Shown: positions 42,638 to 49,731 of the stretch, one piece after another
How positions within the stretch are numbered: the first letter of the stretch is position 1
Layout of the letters: each line of letters starts with the position of its first letter
Source: Polaromonas sp.
Lineage (GTDB): Bacteria > Pseudomonadota > Gammaproteobacteria > Burkholderiales > Burkholderiaceae_C
Assembly (NCBI GenBank): GCA_021731285.1
Contig: JAKFXR010000133.1
Location: 1-49,731, forward strand
DNA: 49,731 bases
Reading direction: 5' to 3'
Notes under the pieces: generated by a model
Seen by the model: the letters and a program-made list of their open reading frames with translations, nothing else
The model's database searches: none
Told to the model about the DNA's origin: nothing
Program-made: the position numbers and the translations under genes

Positions 42638-44445
42638 CTCATTTTTCTGTTCAACACCTACCGGCCATCCCGGCGTTCACGCCCACCGCCGCTACGTACC
42701 GGTCGCCGGCGCAAGGGCCTCGTCTCGCCCAGCCGCTGTGGATCATCCTGGCCGCGAGTCTGTGGATGGCCATCGTCGCCAATGCGCCGCTTTGGCTCAG
42801 GATGCGCGAACTGTCGATGTTTGAGCATGCCGGCGGCTGGCTGTTCGCCATAGCCCTGGCGCTGATCATTGCCGCCGCCTTGACGGGCCTCGTGAGCCTG
42901 CTGGCCTGGCGCTGGACGCTTAAACCGGTGCTAACCCTGCTGCTGTTGCTGGCGGCGGGCGGCGCCCACTTCATGCTGAGCTACCGCGTGGTGGTTGACA
43001 CCGCCATGATCACCAACGCGCTGCAGACCGATCCGAATGAGGTGCGTGACCTGCTGGGGTTGAAACTGGTGGTGTCGCTGCTACTGCTGGGCGTGTTTCC
43101 CTGCGTGGTGCTGTGGCGCTGGCCCGTGACGCATGGCCGCTGGCCGCGCCGCGCGGCGCACAACCTGCTACAGGTCGCCGCTGCGGCGCTGGCGCTGGGG
43201 GTGTTTGTACTCGCCAGCTTCAGCCCCTTGGCGTCCACGATGCGCAACCACAAGGAGCTGCGCTACCTCATCAATCCGCTCAATACCATTTACGCCTTGG
43301 GTAACCTGGCTGCCGGGCCGCTACGGCGCGACGAGTCCGTGCTGGCCCTGCGCGGGCGGGATGCGCACCTGGCAGCGCCATCGGCCACGGGCCGCCCGCC
43401 GTTGCTGGTGCTGGTGCTCGGGGAAACCGGGCGCAGCAGCAACTTTGGCCTGAACGGTTACAGCCGCGACACCACGCCCGAGCTGGCGCGCCAGGATGTG
43501 GTCAGTTTTCACAATGCATGGTCCTGCGGCACCAGCACCGCGGCGTCGGTGCCGTGCATGTTTTCGGGTCTGGGTCGCGAGGGCTTTGAAGCGCGCAGGC
43601 AAAACGCCGAAGGCCTGCTCGACGTGATCCAGCATGCGGGCATGGCCGTGCTTTGGGTGGACAACCAGTCCGGCTGCAAGGGTGCGTGCGACCGCGTGCC
43701 CAGTGTCACCACCGCCAACCTGTCGCACGCACAACTCTGCCCAGACGGGGAGTGCTACGACGGCATCATGCTCGAAGGGTTGGACGAACGCATTGCCGCC
43801 TTGCCGGCTGAACGCCGTGCGCGCGGCGTGGTGGTCGTCCTGCACCAGATGGGCAGCCACGGCCCGGCTTACCACCTGCGTTCACCAGGGGCTTTCAAAC
43901 GATTCGCCCCCGAATGTACCGACAACGACCTGCAGGGATGCAGCAGGGCCGCACTGGTCAACGCGTACGACAACTCGATTGCCTACACCGACCACTTCCT
44001 GTCCAGCACGATAAATTGGCTCAGGAAACAGGCCACCTACAACACCGCCATGATGTATGTGGCAGACCACGGCGAGTCGCTGGGCGAGAGCAACCTGTAC
44101 CTGCACGGCATGCCTTATGCAATCGCGCCCGACGTGCAAAAGCACGTCCCGTGGATCACTTGGACATCCGCAGCGTTTGCGCAGCGCAGCGGGGTGACGT
44201 CCGCCTGCCTGCGCGGCGAGGCCGGCCGCCCGGTTTCGCACGACAACTACTTTCACTCAGTGCTGGGTTTGCTTGCTGTTCAGAGCAGCGTGTACCAGCG
44301 GTCCATGGATGTTTATTCATCCTGCGCGACATCCCCCACCGATGAAGTAGCGGGCACACCGGCGGCGGTGGCCGGTCAGGGCCGCAAAGTGGGCCGGCCA
44401 GCGGCCTGGCAAGCCCACGCAGCAACGGCTGGCATGTTCATGTGA
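42634..44445 (+). CDS. eptA: Lipid A phosphoethanolamine transferase EptA/PmrC
   Basis: A 603-residue inner-membrane enzyme that adds phosphoethanolamine to lipid A phosphates, lowering negative charge and binding of polymyxin-type peptides. About five N-terminal helices are followed by a periplasmic alkaline-phosphatase-like domain. Zinc/catalytic motifs: LVLGETGRSSNFGLNGYSRD, nucleophile Thr300 in SCGTSTAASVPCMFS, VLHQMGSHGPAYH and MMYVADHGESLGE. Disulfide-type Cys pairs are seen (NQSGCKGACDRV, CPDGECYDG). The ATG overlaps the PAP2 stop. It is longer than typical EptA (about 545) because of N-terminal residues and an Ala/Gly-rich tail after residue 570. Confidence 0.93.
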   Translation: MTHFSVQHLPAIPAFTPTAATYRSPAQGPRLAQPLWIILAASLWMAIVANAPLWLRMRELSMFEHAGGWLFAIALALIIAAALTGLVSLLAWRWTLKPVLTLLLLLAAGGAHFMLSYRVVVDTAMITNALQTDPNEVRDLLGLKLVVSLLLLGVFPCVVLWRWPVTHGRWPRRAAHNLLQVAAAALALGVFVLASFSPLASTMRNHKELRYLINPLNTIYALGNLAAGPLRRDESVLALRGRDAHLAAPSATGRPPLLVLVLGETGRSSNFGLNGYSRDTTPELARQDVVSFHNAWSCGTSTAASVPCMFSGLGREGFEARRQNAEGLLDVIQHAGMAVLWVDNQSGCKGACDRVPSVTTANLSHAQLCPDGECYDGIMLEGLDERIAALPAERRARGVVVVLHQMGSHGPAYHLRSPGAFKRFAPECTDNDLQGCSRAALVNAYDNSIAYTDHFLSSTINWLRKQATYNTAMMYVADHGESLGESNLYLHGMPYAIAPDVQKHVPWITWTSAAFAQRSGVTSACLRGEAGRPVSHDNYFHSVLGLLAVQSSVYQRSMDVYSSCATSPTDEVAGTPAAVAGQGRKVGRPAAWQAHAATAGMFM

Positions 44446-44482
44446 AGAAACGGCCTCACACCCCTATGCAGCGAGCGCCAGC

Positions 44483-44500
44483 AGCTACTTTTTAATAGCA
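44483..44500. repeat. Partial R2 hairpin, copy H
   Basis: AGCTACTTTTTAATAGCA preceded by GCGCCAGC; hairpin part only, 37 bases after the eptA stop. Confidence 0.5.
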
Positions 44501-44524
44501 TCTGAAAACATGCGACTATGATGC

Positions 44525-44612
44525 CATGGCGGTTCTGACCCGCCAACCATGTCTGCACGCCCGCGCTGCTGGTACATGCGGCATGGATCCCGGATCGAAT
44601 CCGGGGTGACAG
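44525..44612. repeat. Dispersed palindromic repeat, copy 3 (family R1)
   Basis: Contains GGCATGGATCCCGGATCGAA and ends CCGGGGTGACAGG, matching copies 1 and 2. It lies between the convergent eptA and YihY genes and nearly touches the latter's stop. Confidence 0.7.
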
Positions 44613-44617
44613 GCCGG

Positions 44618-45511
44618 CTAGCCGGTGCGCATGGGTTGCGCCGGCGCGTCCTGCTTCGCTGTGCCTATGCGCTCGTACTCCGAGATCACCTGCGCACCCA
44701 GCAGCAGGGTTGCGGCAATTTCCAGACTCAGCAACACCACAATCGCCGTTGTCAGCGAGCCGTACACCAGGCCCACCTGCGACAGCGTGCCAAAGTACCA
44801 GACCAGCAAGTGGCGCGTGATCTCCCACAGCAGCGCGGCCGTGACGCCCCCAATCAGGGCGTGGCGCAGCCGCAATCTGCCCACCGGCATCACCATGTAG
44901 ACCGAGGTCAGCACAAAAATCTCCCCGGCGAGCCCCAGCAGGTAGAGCAGCACGCCTGAAAAGCCGCTGAGCGACCAGCTGTAGCCGAGAAACTCAATGC
45001 TCTTGTCGCCCAGCGCCTGAAAGCTGCCAGAGACCAGCGTCACCAGCAACAGGCCAACACCCAGCGACAGGATGTAGCAATAGGGCAGCACGGCAGACAC
45101 CAGAAAATGCCGCCGGCGGATGGCGACGCGGTGCAAAAAAACCACCGACATCGCGTTCTCGAGCACGGTGAAGGCCAGCGAGCTGAAGAACAGCATGGTC
45201 GCCAGCAGCACCCAGCCTATGACCTCGCGGTGCGCCAGAAAGTTGGCCAGCTCATTGACGATGAATTCAGACTGCCCGGGCGCCAGCCACCCGATGTAGC
45301 GACCCAGCGCCTCCAGCAGTGCTGACTGCTCGATCACATGCGAGAGCGCAATCGCCATCAGGATCAGCAAGGGAACAATGGACAGCAGCGCGTAATAAGC
45401 CACGGCCCCCGCCAGCAGCAGGCCCTGGTTGGCGCGAAAGCCCTTGATCACACGCAGCGCAAAGGCTGCGGGATGGCTGATCACATAGGCGGCCTGCGGT
45501 CCTATCGCCAT
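44618..45511 (-). CDS. YihY/BrkB-family inner-membrane protein
   Basis: A 297-residue protein with about six helices. Family blocks are KGFRANQGLLLAGAVAYYALLSIVPLL, FFSSLAFTVLENAMSVVFLHR and RHALIGGVTAALLWEITRHLLVWYFG. YihY proteins are conserved envelope proteins of unclear function; the old names RNase BN and BrkB are not accepted functions. Three bases separate it from the acyl-CoA synthetase gene, so it is translated from the same mRNA. Confidence 0.9.
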   Translation of the reverse strand: MAIGPQAAYVISHPAAFALRVIKGFRANQGLLLAGAVAYYALLSIVPLLILMAIALSHVIEQSALLEALGRYIGWLAPGQSEFIVNELANFLAHREVIGWVLLATMLFFSSLAFTVLENAMSVVFLHRVAIRRRHFLVSAVLPYCYILSLGVGLLLVTLVSGSFQALGDKSIEFLGYSWSLSGFSGVLLYLLGLAGEIFVLTSVYMVMPVGRLRLRHALIGGVTAALLWEITRHLLVWYFGTLSQVGLVYGSLTTAIVVLLSLEIAATLLLGAQVISEYERIGTAKQDAPAQPMRTG

Positions 45512-45514
45512 GTT

Positions 45515-47200
45515 TCAGACATCAATCGCTGCGGCCGAGCCCGCCTGCTTGCGCAACTCGAACTTCTGGATCTTGCCGGTGGCCGTCTTGGGCAACTCGC
45601 CAAAGACCACGGCCTTGGGCACCTTGAACCCGGCGAGGTGCTTTTTGCAATGGGCCACGATGTCGGCCACCGTGGTGGTGGCGCCGGTCTTGAGCTCCAC
45701 AAACGCGCAGGGCGTCTCGCCCCAGCGCTCATCGGGCCTGGCCACCACCGCCGCGGCCAGCACATCGGGATGGCGGTAGAGCACGTCCTCGACTTCAATC
45801 GAAGAGATGTTTTCACCGCCGGAGATGATCACGTCCTTGCTGCGGTCCTTGATCTTGATGTAGCCGTCGGGGTGCATCACGGCCAGGTCACCCGTGTGAA
45901 ACCAGCCGCCGGCAAAAGTTTCCTGCGTGGTCTGCGGGTTCTTCAGGTAGCCCTTCATGGTGATGTTGCCGCGAAACATGATTTCGCCCATGGTCTCGCC
46001 GTCCTGCGGCACCGGCTGCATGGTTTCGGGATTGATCACGCGGGCATCGCGTTGCAGGTGGTAGCGCACGCCCTGACGCGCATTCAGGCGCGCCCGCTCA
46101 CCGATGTCGAGCTCGCTCCAGGCCTCATCCTTGGCACAGACCGTCGCCGGGCCATAGGTCTCGGTCAGGCCATAGACATGAATCAGGTCAAACCCCAGAC
46201 GCTCCATGCCCTCGATCATGGAGGCCGGCGGCGCTGCGCCTGCGACCATGGCCTTCACCCCCCGCGGCAGGCCCACCTTCATCTTATCTGGCGCATTGAC
46301 CAGCATGCCGTGCACGATGGGCGCGCCGCAGTAGTGGGTGACGCCATGCGCCCGGATGGCGTCCAGAATGGCGCCGGCCTCGACCTTGCGCAGGCAGACG
46401 TTGACACCGGCGCGCGCTGCCACCGTCCACGGAAAACACCAGCCATTGCAGTGAAACATCGGCAAAGTCCACAAGTACACCGGGTGTTTGGGCAGGTCCC
46501 ATTCCAGGATATTGCTGATGGCGTTGATCGCCGCGCCGCGGTGGTGATAGACCACGCCCTTGGGGTTGCCGGTGGTGCCGCTGGTGTAGTTCAGCGCAAT
46601 CGCATCCCATTCGTCTGCGGGCAGTTGCCAGGCGTGGTCCGGATCGCCGCCGGTCAGAAATTCTTCGTAAGTCATGCTGCCAATGCGCTGCACAGCTCCG
46701 GTGTACAGCGCATCCCCGGCATCCATCACCAACAGCGGCGTGGTGGCCTTGCGCAGGGTCAAAGCTTTTTGCATGACGCCCGCAAACTCCGGGTCCACGA
46801 TGAGCACTTTGGCCTCACCGTGGTCCAGCATGAAGGCAATGGTTTCCGCATCAAGCCGGGTGTTCAGCGCATTGAGAACCGCGCCTGTCACCGGGATGCC
46901 AAAGTGGGCCTCGACCATGGGCGGGGTGTTGGGCAGCATCACCGCCACCGTGTCGCCTTTGCCTATGCCGTGACGCACCAGCGCGCTGGCCAGTTGGCGA
47001 CAGCGCACAAAAACCTCGGCCCAGTTGCGGCGCAGATCGCCATGCACCACCGCCAGCCGCTGCGGATAGACCTCGGCAGCACGTTCAAGAAAGGACAGCG
47101 GCGACAAAGCGGCGTAGTTGGCCTCGGTGCGGGGAAGATCCTGGTCGTAAATGCTGGGCATGCGGCGATCCTCGGGGGTTGGGGGGACTGGATCGGTCAT
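45515..47200 (-). CDS. Acyl-CoA synthetase (AMP-forming), DmdB/medium-chain type
   Basis: A 561-residue adenylate-forming ligase. Motifs in order: the P-loop NYTSGTTGNPKGVVYHHRG, HCNGWCFPWTVAA, VHVYGLTETYGPA-type (LIHVYGLTETYGP), GWFHTGDLAVMHPDGYIKIKDRSKDVIISGGENIS with hinge Asp, and the catalytic Lys in LPKTATGKIQKFELR. It resembles AlkK and 3-methylmercaptopropionate-CoA ligase (DmdB) types; the carboxylate used is not certain. Starts at 47200 and 47161 (GAGG upstream) are both possible. The longer open frame to 47275 runs into dnaG's start and was rejected. Divergent from dnaG. Confidence 0.9.
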   Translation of the reverse strand: MTDPVPPTPEDRRMPSIYDQDLPRTEANYAALSPLSFLERAAEVYPQRLAVVHGDLRRNWAEVFVRCRQLASALVRHGIGKGDTVAVMLPNTPPMVEAHFGIPVTGAVLNALNTRLDAETIAFMLDHGEAKVLIVDPEFAGVMQKALTLRKATTPLLVMDAGDALYTGAVQRIGSMTYEEFLTGGDPDHAWQLPADEWDAIALNYTSGTTGNPKGVVYHHRGAAINAISNILEWDLPKHPVYLWTLPMFHCNGWCFPWTVAARAGVNVCLRKVEAGAILDAIRAHGVTHYCGAPIVHGMLVNAPDKMKVGLPRGVKAMVAGAAPPASMIEGMERLGFDLIHVYGLTETYGPATVCAKDEAWSELDIGERARLNARQGVRYHLQRDARVINPETMQPVPQDGETMGEIMFRGNITMKGYLKNPQTTQETFAGGWFHTGDLAVMHPDGYIKIKDRSKDVIISGGENISSIEVEDVLYRHPDVLAAAVVARPDERWGETPCAFVELKTGATTTVADIVAHCKKHLAGFKVPKAVVFGELPKTATGKIQKFELRKQAGSAAAIDV

Positions 47201-47267
47201 GGTAGCGGCAGAACCCGGCGCCGCCCCTGCCGTCCTTGCATTTTTCTGACGAAGGCACAATAAGGCC

Positions 47268-49193
47268 GTGGCCATTCCCTCATCATTTATTCAGGAGCTG
47301 CTTGCGCGGGCCGATATCGTCGATATCGTTGGCCGCCACGTCCAGCTCAAAAAGGGTGGCGCCAACTTCATGGGCCTGTGTCCCTTCCACGGGGAAAAAT
47401 CGCCATCGTTTTCGGTCAGCCCGAGCAAGCAGTTCTACCACTGCTTTGGCTGCGGTGTCAGCGGCGACGCCATCAAGTTCATGACCGAGTACGGCGGCAT
47501 GACCTTTATCGAAGCGGTGAAAGACCTGGCCCAGCAATACGGCCTGCAGGTGCCGGAGGACGACGTCTCGCCGCAGGACAGGGCCAGGGCCGCCCAGGTG
47601 CGCGAACAGCAGGCCACGCTGACCAGCGTGCTCGAGAAAGCCGGCCTTGCCTACATCAAGCACCTGCGCAACGCGCCGCGTGCCATTGACTACCTCAAGG
47701 GCCGCGGCCTGTCGGGTGAAATCGCCAAAACCTTTGGCCTGGGTTATGCGCCCGAAGGCTGGCGCGCTCTGGCCAGCGTCTTCCCCGACTACAACGACCC
47801 GCTGCTGGTCGAAAGCGGCCTGGTCATTACCGGCGAGCCCGGCGAGGAAAACGCCCAGGGCGAGGCCAAGCGTTACGACCGCTTTCGCGACCGCATCATG
47901 TTCCCCATCCGCAACGTCAAGGGCGAATGCATAGGCTTCGGCGGGCGTGTGCTGGGCGACGAAAAGCCCAAATACCTCAACTCTCCAGAAACCCCGGTGT
48001 TCAGCAAAGGCCGCGAGCTCTACGGCCTGTTTGAGGCCCGACCCGCGCTGCGCGAGCATGGCTACGCGCTGGTCACAGAAGGTTACATGGACGTCGTGGC
48101 GCTGGCCCAGCTTGGCTTTGCCAACGCAGTGGCCACCCTGGGCACAGCCTGTACTTCCGACCACGTGCAAAAACTGTTCCGTTTCACCGAATCGGTGGTC
48201 TTCAGTTTTGACGGCGACAACGCCGGCCGGCGTGCCGCGCGCAAGGCGCTGGACGCCGCCCTGCCCTTTGCCACCGACGTGCGCACCGTCAAGTTCCTCT
48301 TCCTGCCGCAAGAGCACGACCCCGACAGCTTTATCCGCGAGCATGGTACCGAAGGCTTTGCCGCCGCCGTTGCCAAGGCCGTACCCCTGAGCAAGTTCAT
48401 GCTGGAAGCCGCCGGCGAAGGCTGCGAGCTGGACACCGCAGAAGGCCGCGCCCACATGGCCAGCAATGCGCGCCCGCTGTGGAGCCTGTTGCCCGATGGC
48501 GCGCTCAAGCGCCAGTTGCTGGCCGAGATTGCCGACACCGTGCTGATCGACAGCCGCGAGTTGCTGCAGCTGTGGCAGCCGGCCTCGGGAGGCTATAAAA
48601 ACAATAGCAACAATCGCCCGTCAGGAAAGGGCCAGCGACCAAAATCATTTGAAGGCGGCGGCGCCCCCCACTTCGAGGAATTTGCAGGCAATTTTGCCGA
48701 TCTGCACGACGACGGTGCTTACGCCTCGTCACTCCCCGCCATCAGCGGCCCGAGCACCCGCCCGCCACGGCGCATCGCTGGTCGTGTGCTGCCGGCCAGC
48801 CGCGAGGACCGCGTGCTGCGGCTGATGCTGACCGACGCACAAAGCTGGGACAAGCTCAGCAACGAAGAGCATGTGTTGCTGTCCGAGCTGCCCGCCCCCC
48901 ATGGCCCGCTGTTCATCTGGCTGGAGGGCCAGTTGCATGAGCACGGCCCGCAGCCCTGGGCTGCGCTGCGTGAAGGCCTGCGCGAGCATGCGCACGAAAA
49001 CTATGCCGTGCAGCAACTGGCGCAGATTCCCGAAGGCATAGAAACCGACTGGGACGAAGTGCGCAGCATCCTGCGCCAGCTCGGTGAGATCAAGCGGCAA
49101 AAAGAGCTTCAGCAACTGGCTGAAAAAGCCGCCACCGACCCTGCTGCCATGCAGCTTTACAGGGACTTGCTGGCCCGCTCCAAAACCGCCTGA
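47268..49193 (+). CDS. dnaG: DNA primase
   Basis: A 641-residue primase. An N-terminal zinc-binding domain (CPFHGEKSPSF ... FYHCFGCGVSGDAIKF, residues 40-67) is followed by the RNA-polymerase-like core (GFGGRVLGDEKPKYLNSPET, VTEGYMDVVALAQLGF, VVFSFDGDNAGRRAARKAL; TOPRIM Glu and Asp residues). The C-terminal helicase-binding domain lies at about residues 500-640. An R2 repeat is read in frame at about residues 442-462, inside the flexible linker (GYKNNSNNRPSGKGQRPKS). The start is GTG 47268 with AAGG six bases upstream. rpoD follows, the conserved macromolecular-synthesis order; rpsU is not upstream. Confidence 0.96.
   Translation: MAIPSSFIQELLARADIVDIVGRHVQLKKGGANFMGLCPFHGEKSPSFSVSPSKQFYHCFGCGVSGDAIKFMTEYGGMTFIEAVKDLAQQYGLQVPEDDVSPQDRARAAQVREQQATLTSVLEKAGLAYIKHLRNAPRAIDYLKGRGLSGEIAKTFGLGYAPEGWRALASVFPDYNDPLLVESGLVITGEPGEENAQGEAKRYDRFRDRIMFPIRNVKGECIGFGGRVLGDEKPKYLNSPETPVFSKGRELYGLFEARPALREHGYALVTEGYMDVVALAQLGFANAVATLGTACTSDHVQKLFRFTESVVFSFDGDNAGRRAARKALDAALPFATDVRTVKFLFLPQEHDPDSFIREHGTEGFAAAVAKAVPLSKFMLEAAGEGCELDTAEGRAHMASNARPLWSLLPDGALKRQLLAEIADTVLIDSRELLQLWQPASGGYKNNSNNRPSGKGQRPKSFEGGGAPHFEEFAGNFADLHDDGAYASSLPAISGPSTRPPRRIAGRVLPASREDRVLRLMLTDAQSWDKLSNEEHVLLSELPAPHGPLFIWLEGQLHEHGPQPWAALREGLREHAHENYAVQQLAQIPEGIETDWDEVRSILRQLGEIKRQKELQQLAEKAATDPAAMQLYRDLLARSKTA
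48591..48651 (+). repeat. Short hairpin repeat, copy I (R2), inside dnaG
   Basis: GGCTATAAAAACAATAGCAA, then CGCCCGTCAGGAAAGGGCC and AAAATCATTTG. The block order is that of R2, but it is diverged and has no stop in the dnaG frame. Confidence 0.7.
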
Positions 49194-49195
49194 AA

Positions 49196-49225
49196 TTGCC
49201 CAAAAAACAGGCACTGGGGTATAAT
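49196..49225 (+). promoter_or_regulatory. Promoter upstream of rpoD
   Basis: TTGCCC (49196-49201), 18-base spacer and a perfect TATAAT (49220-49225). It begins three bases after the dnaG stop, so rpoD can be transcribed independently of dnaG. Confidence 0.8.
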
Positions 49226-49231
49226 CCGTTT

Positions 49232-49412
49232 TTCCGCATCGGCAAGCGCGACAGCAGCACCTCCGGCACCAGCCCCCCGCAAGAACGGGACCTTCCAGGT
49301 TGAAGGGCTAACCCTCCCGCAAGGACTGCACACCAAATGTTCGCCCAAACAGCTTGCCCGGGGGCCTGGTAACAGGTTTCCCGAATGCCCAGCCATCCGG
49401 CATGGGCATTTT
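49232..49412 (+). ncRNA. Structured rpoD leader or small RNA, unassigned
   Basis: A roughly 180-base transcript is predicted between the promoter and a terminator-like hairpin. Visible helices: GGCAAGC (49241-49247) with GCTTGCC (49352-49358); CCCG/CGGG (49276-49289); CCTTC/GAAGG (49291-49306); and CCTG-GTAA-CAGG (49365-49376) with a GNRA loop. It matches no RNA family I recognise; 6S, SRP and tmRNA signatures are absent. It may be an attenuating leader of rpoD rather than a free RNA. Confidence 0.45.
49337..49372 (+). CDS. Possible 11-residue leader peptide ahead of rpoD
   Basis: ATG to TAA encodes MFAQTACPGAW. AAGGA lies 11 bases upstream. The stop codon sits inside the GTAA tetraloop hairpin, directly before the terminator-like hairpin at 49384, the layout of a translation-sensitive attenuator. 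A short ORF can occur by chance in GC-rich DNA, so this is tentative. Confidence 0.3.
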   Translation: MFAQTACPGAW

Positions 49413-49414
49413 TT
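49384..49414 (+). terminator. Terminator-like hairpin (attenuator) before rpoD
   Basis: AATGCCCA/TGGGCATT (8 bp) continuing as GCC/GGC with one bulged base, then six T. It stands 73 bases before the rpoD start, so some transcripts should end before the gene. Confidence 0.75.
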
Positions 49415-49487
49415 GTGCCTGTGCCCCGGCCCTGCCGGGCGCCGGAACCAGCTTGTTGATGGATAAGTTTTACATCGGGAGTTCGCC

Positions 49488-49731
49488 ATGCCTGCTCAAA
49501 AGCCAAGCAAGTCAGCCAAAGCCAAAGTCACGGCCAAGCCCAAGGTCGCAGCCCAAAAACCTGCAGCCCGACCGCCTGTCCGCCAACCCGCCGCCAAGCT
49601 TGAAAAACCCCGAAAAACCGCCATCTCCAAACCAGTCCCGGCCAAAAAAGCCCTCGCAGCGAAATCGCCCGTGAAACCCGCAAAGCCAGTCAAGAAAGTG
49701 TCCTCCGTGCCGACCAAGTCCCCTCCCGCCT
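49488..49731 (+). CDS. rpoD: RNA polymerase sigma-70 factor RpoD, N-terminal fragment
   Basis: Open from ATG 49488 to the window end (81 codons), with GGGAG seven bases ahead of the ATG. Only a Lys/Ala/Pro-rich leader is visible (MPAQKPSKSAKAKVTAKPKV ...). This long basic extension before region 1.1 is what I recall for Comamonadaceae and related Burkholderiales. The position right after dnaG makes RpoD the expected product. No sigma-factor region is inside the window, so the assignment rests on context. Confidence 0.8.
   Translation, partial: MPAQKPSKSAKAKVTAKPKVAAQKPAARPPVRQPAAKLEKPRKTAISKPVPAKKALAAKSPVKPAKPVKKVSSVPTKSPPA

Noticed and set aside
45338..47263. A 641-codon plus-strand open frame opposite the acyl-CoA synthetase
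   Set aside because: Shadow frame rich in His and Gly with no family motif, while the opposite strand encodes all adenylation motifs.
49232..49412. 6S RNA
   Set aside because: The 5' and 3' ends do not form the closing stem around a large central bubble, and no 6S consensus sequence was recognised; left as an unassigned structured leader.
49354..49674. A 106-codon plus-strand frame over the rpoD start
   Set aside because: Out of frame with rpoD, includes the terminator hairpin, and encodes Pro/Ser-rich shadow sequence of the Lys/Ala-rich RpoD leader.
1..49731. CRISPR array, prophage, insertion sequence or replication origin
   Set aside because: No regularly spaced direct repeats, no transposase or integrase motifs, and no cluster of DnaA boxes with origin genes were seen on either strand.

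Overview
The window is a continuous stretch of a GC-rich bacterial chromosome. It fits a betaproteobacterium of the order Burkholderiales, probably Comamonadaceae (Polaromonas- or Rhodoferax-like). That placement is inferred from four things: an EF-P with Arg32 next to the arginine rhamnosyltransferase EarP, the dnaG-rpoD order with a Lys/Ala/Pro-rich sigma-factor N-terminus, a phasin gene, and dense short dispersed repeats of types I associate with this family. Almost all genes are ordinary chromosomal genes. No integrase, transposase, phage structural gene, rRNA or CRISPR array was seen.

Layout. 1-2.3 kb: iron/heme energy-transduction genes tonB (cut by the window edge), exbB, exbD and Fur-box-preceded hemP. 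2.5-10 kb: a GlcG/HbpS-like protein, a Bax-inhibitor-1 membrane protein, rlmD, a PolB-like exonuclease, the surE-pcm-nlpD stationary-phase/repair operon (no rpoS follows) and a quinone oxidoreductase. 10.3-12.6 kb: the only clearly accessory segment, three tightly coupled AT-richer genes (unknown, unknown, PIN-like nuclease) next to tRNA-His. 12.8-15.4 kb: tRNA-His, ppiD, tRNA-Val and hupB. 15.6-18.6 kb: a tartrate/malate-type dehydrogenase, a haloacetate-dehalogenase-like hydrolase and a divergent LysR regulator. 18.6-24.8 kb: an EamA exporter, pgsA and uvrC on the minus strand, then earP, efp and a LOG-family protein on the plus strand. 24.8-33.7 kb: a long minus-strand run (MFS, rmuC, hydroxyacid dehydrogenase, CitMHS-like antiporter, pncB, FKBP, nitroreductase, thioesterase, HDAC-like amidohydrolase). 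33.8-39.8 kb: phasin with paired operator-like repeats, a patatin lipoprotein divergent from an iron-binding ABC protein, an SDR acyl-CoA dehydrogenase and gamma-glutamyltransferase. 39.8-44.4 kb: a PmrAB/QseBC-type two-component system divergent from PAP2 phosphatase and lipid A phosphoethanolamine transferase, with a perfect PmrA-type box between them. 44.6-49.7 kb: a YihY membrane protein, an acyl-CoA synthetase, dnaG, a structured leader with its own promoter, leader ORF and terminator, and the 5' end of rpoD (cut by the window edge).

The most interesting signals are: (i) the three-gene PIN-containing cassette, which I cannot assign to any described system; (ii) three dispersed repeat families, two of which enter coding sequence: one lies in frame within rlmD, pcm, earP and dnaG, and the other supplies the same C-terminal tail and stop codon to rlmD and the HDAC-like gene; (iii) the promoter-leader peptide-terminator structure ahead of rpoD; (iv) the PmrA-type box controlling envelope-remodelling genes. 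All functional calls come from reading protein motifs and gene order by eye; no database search was run.
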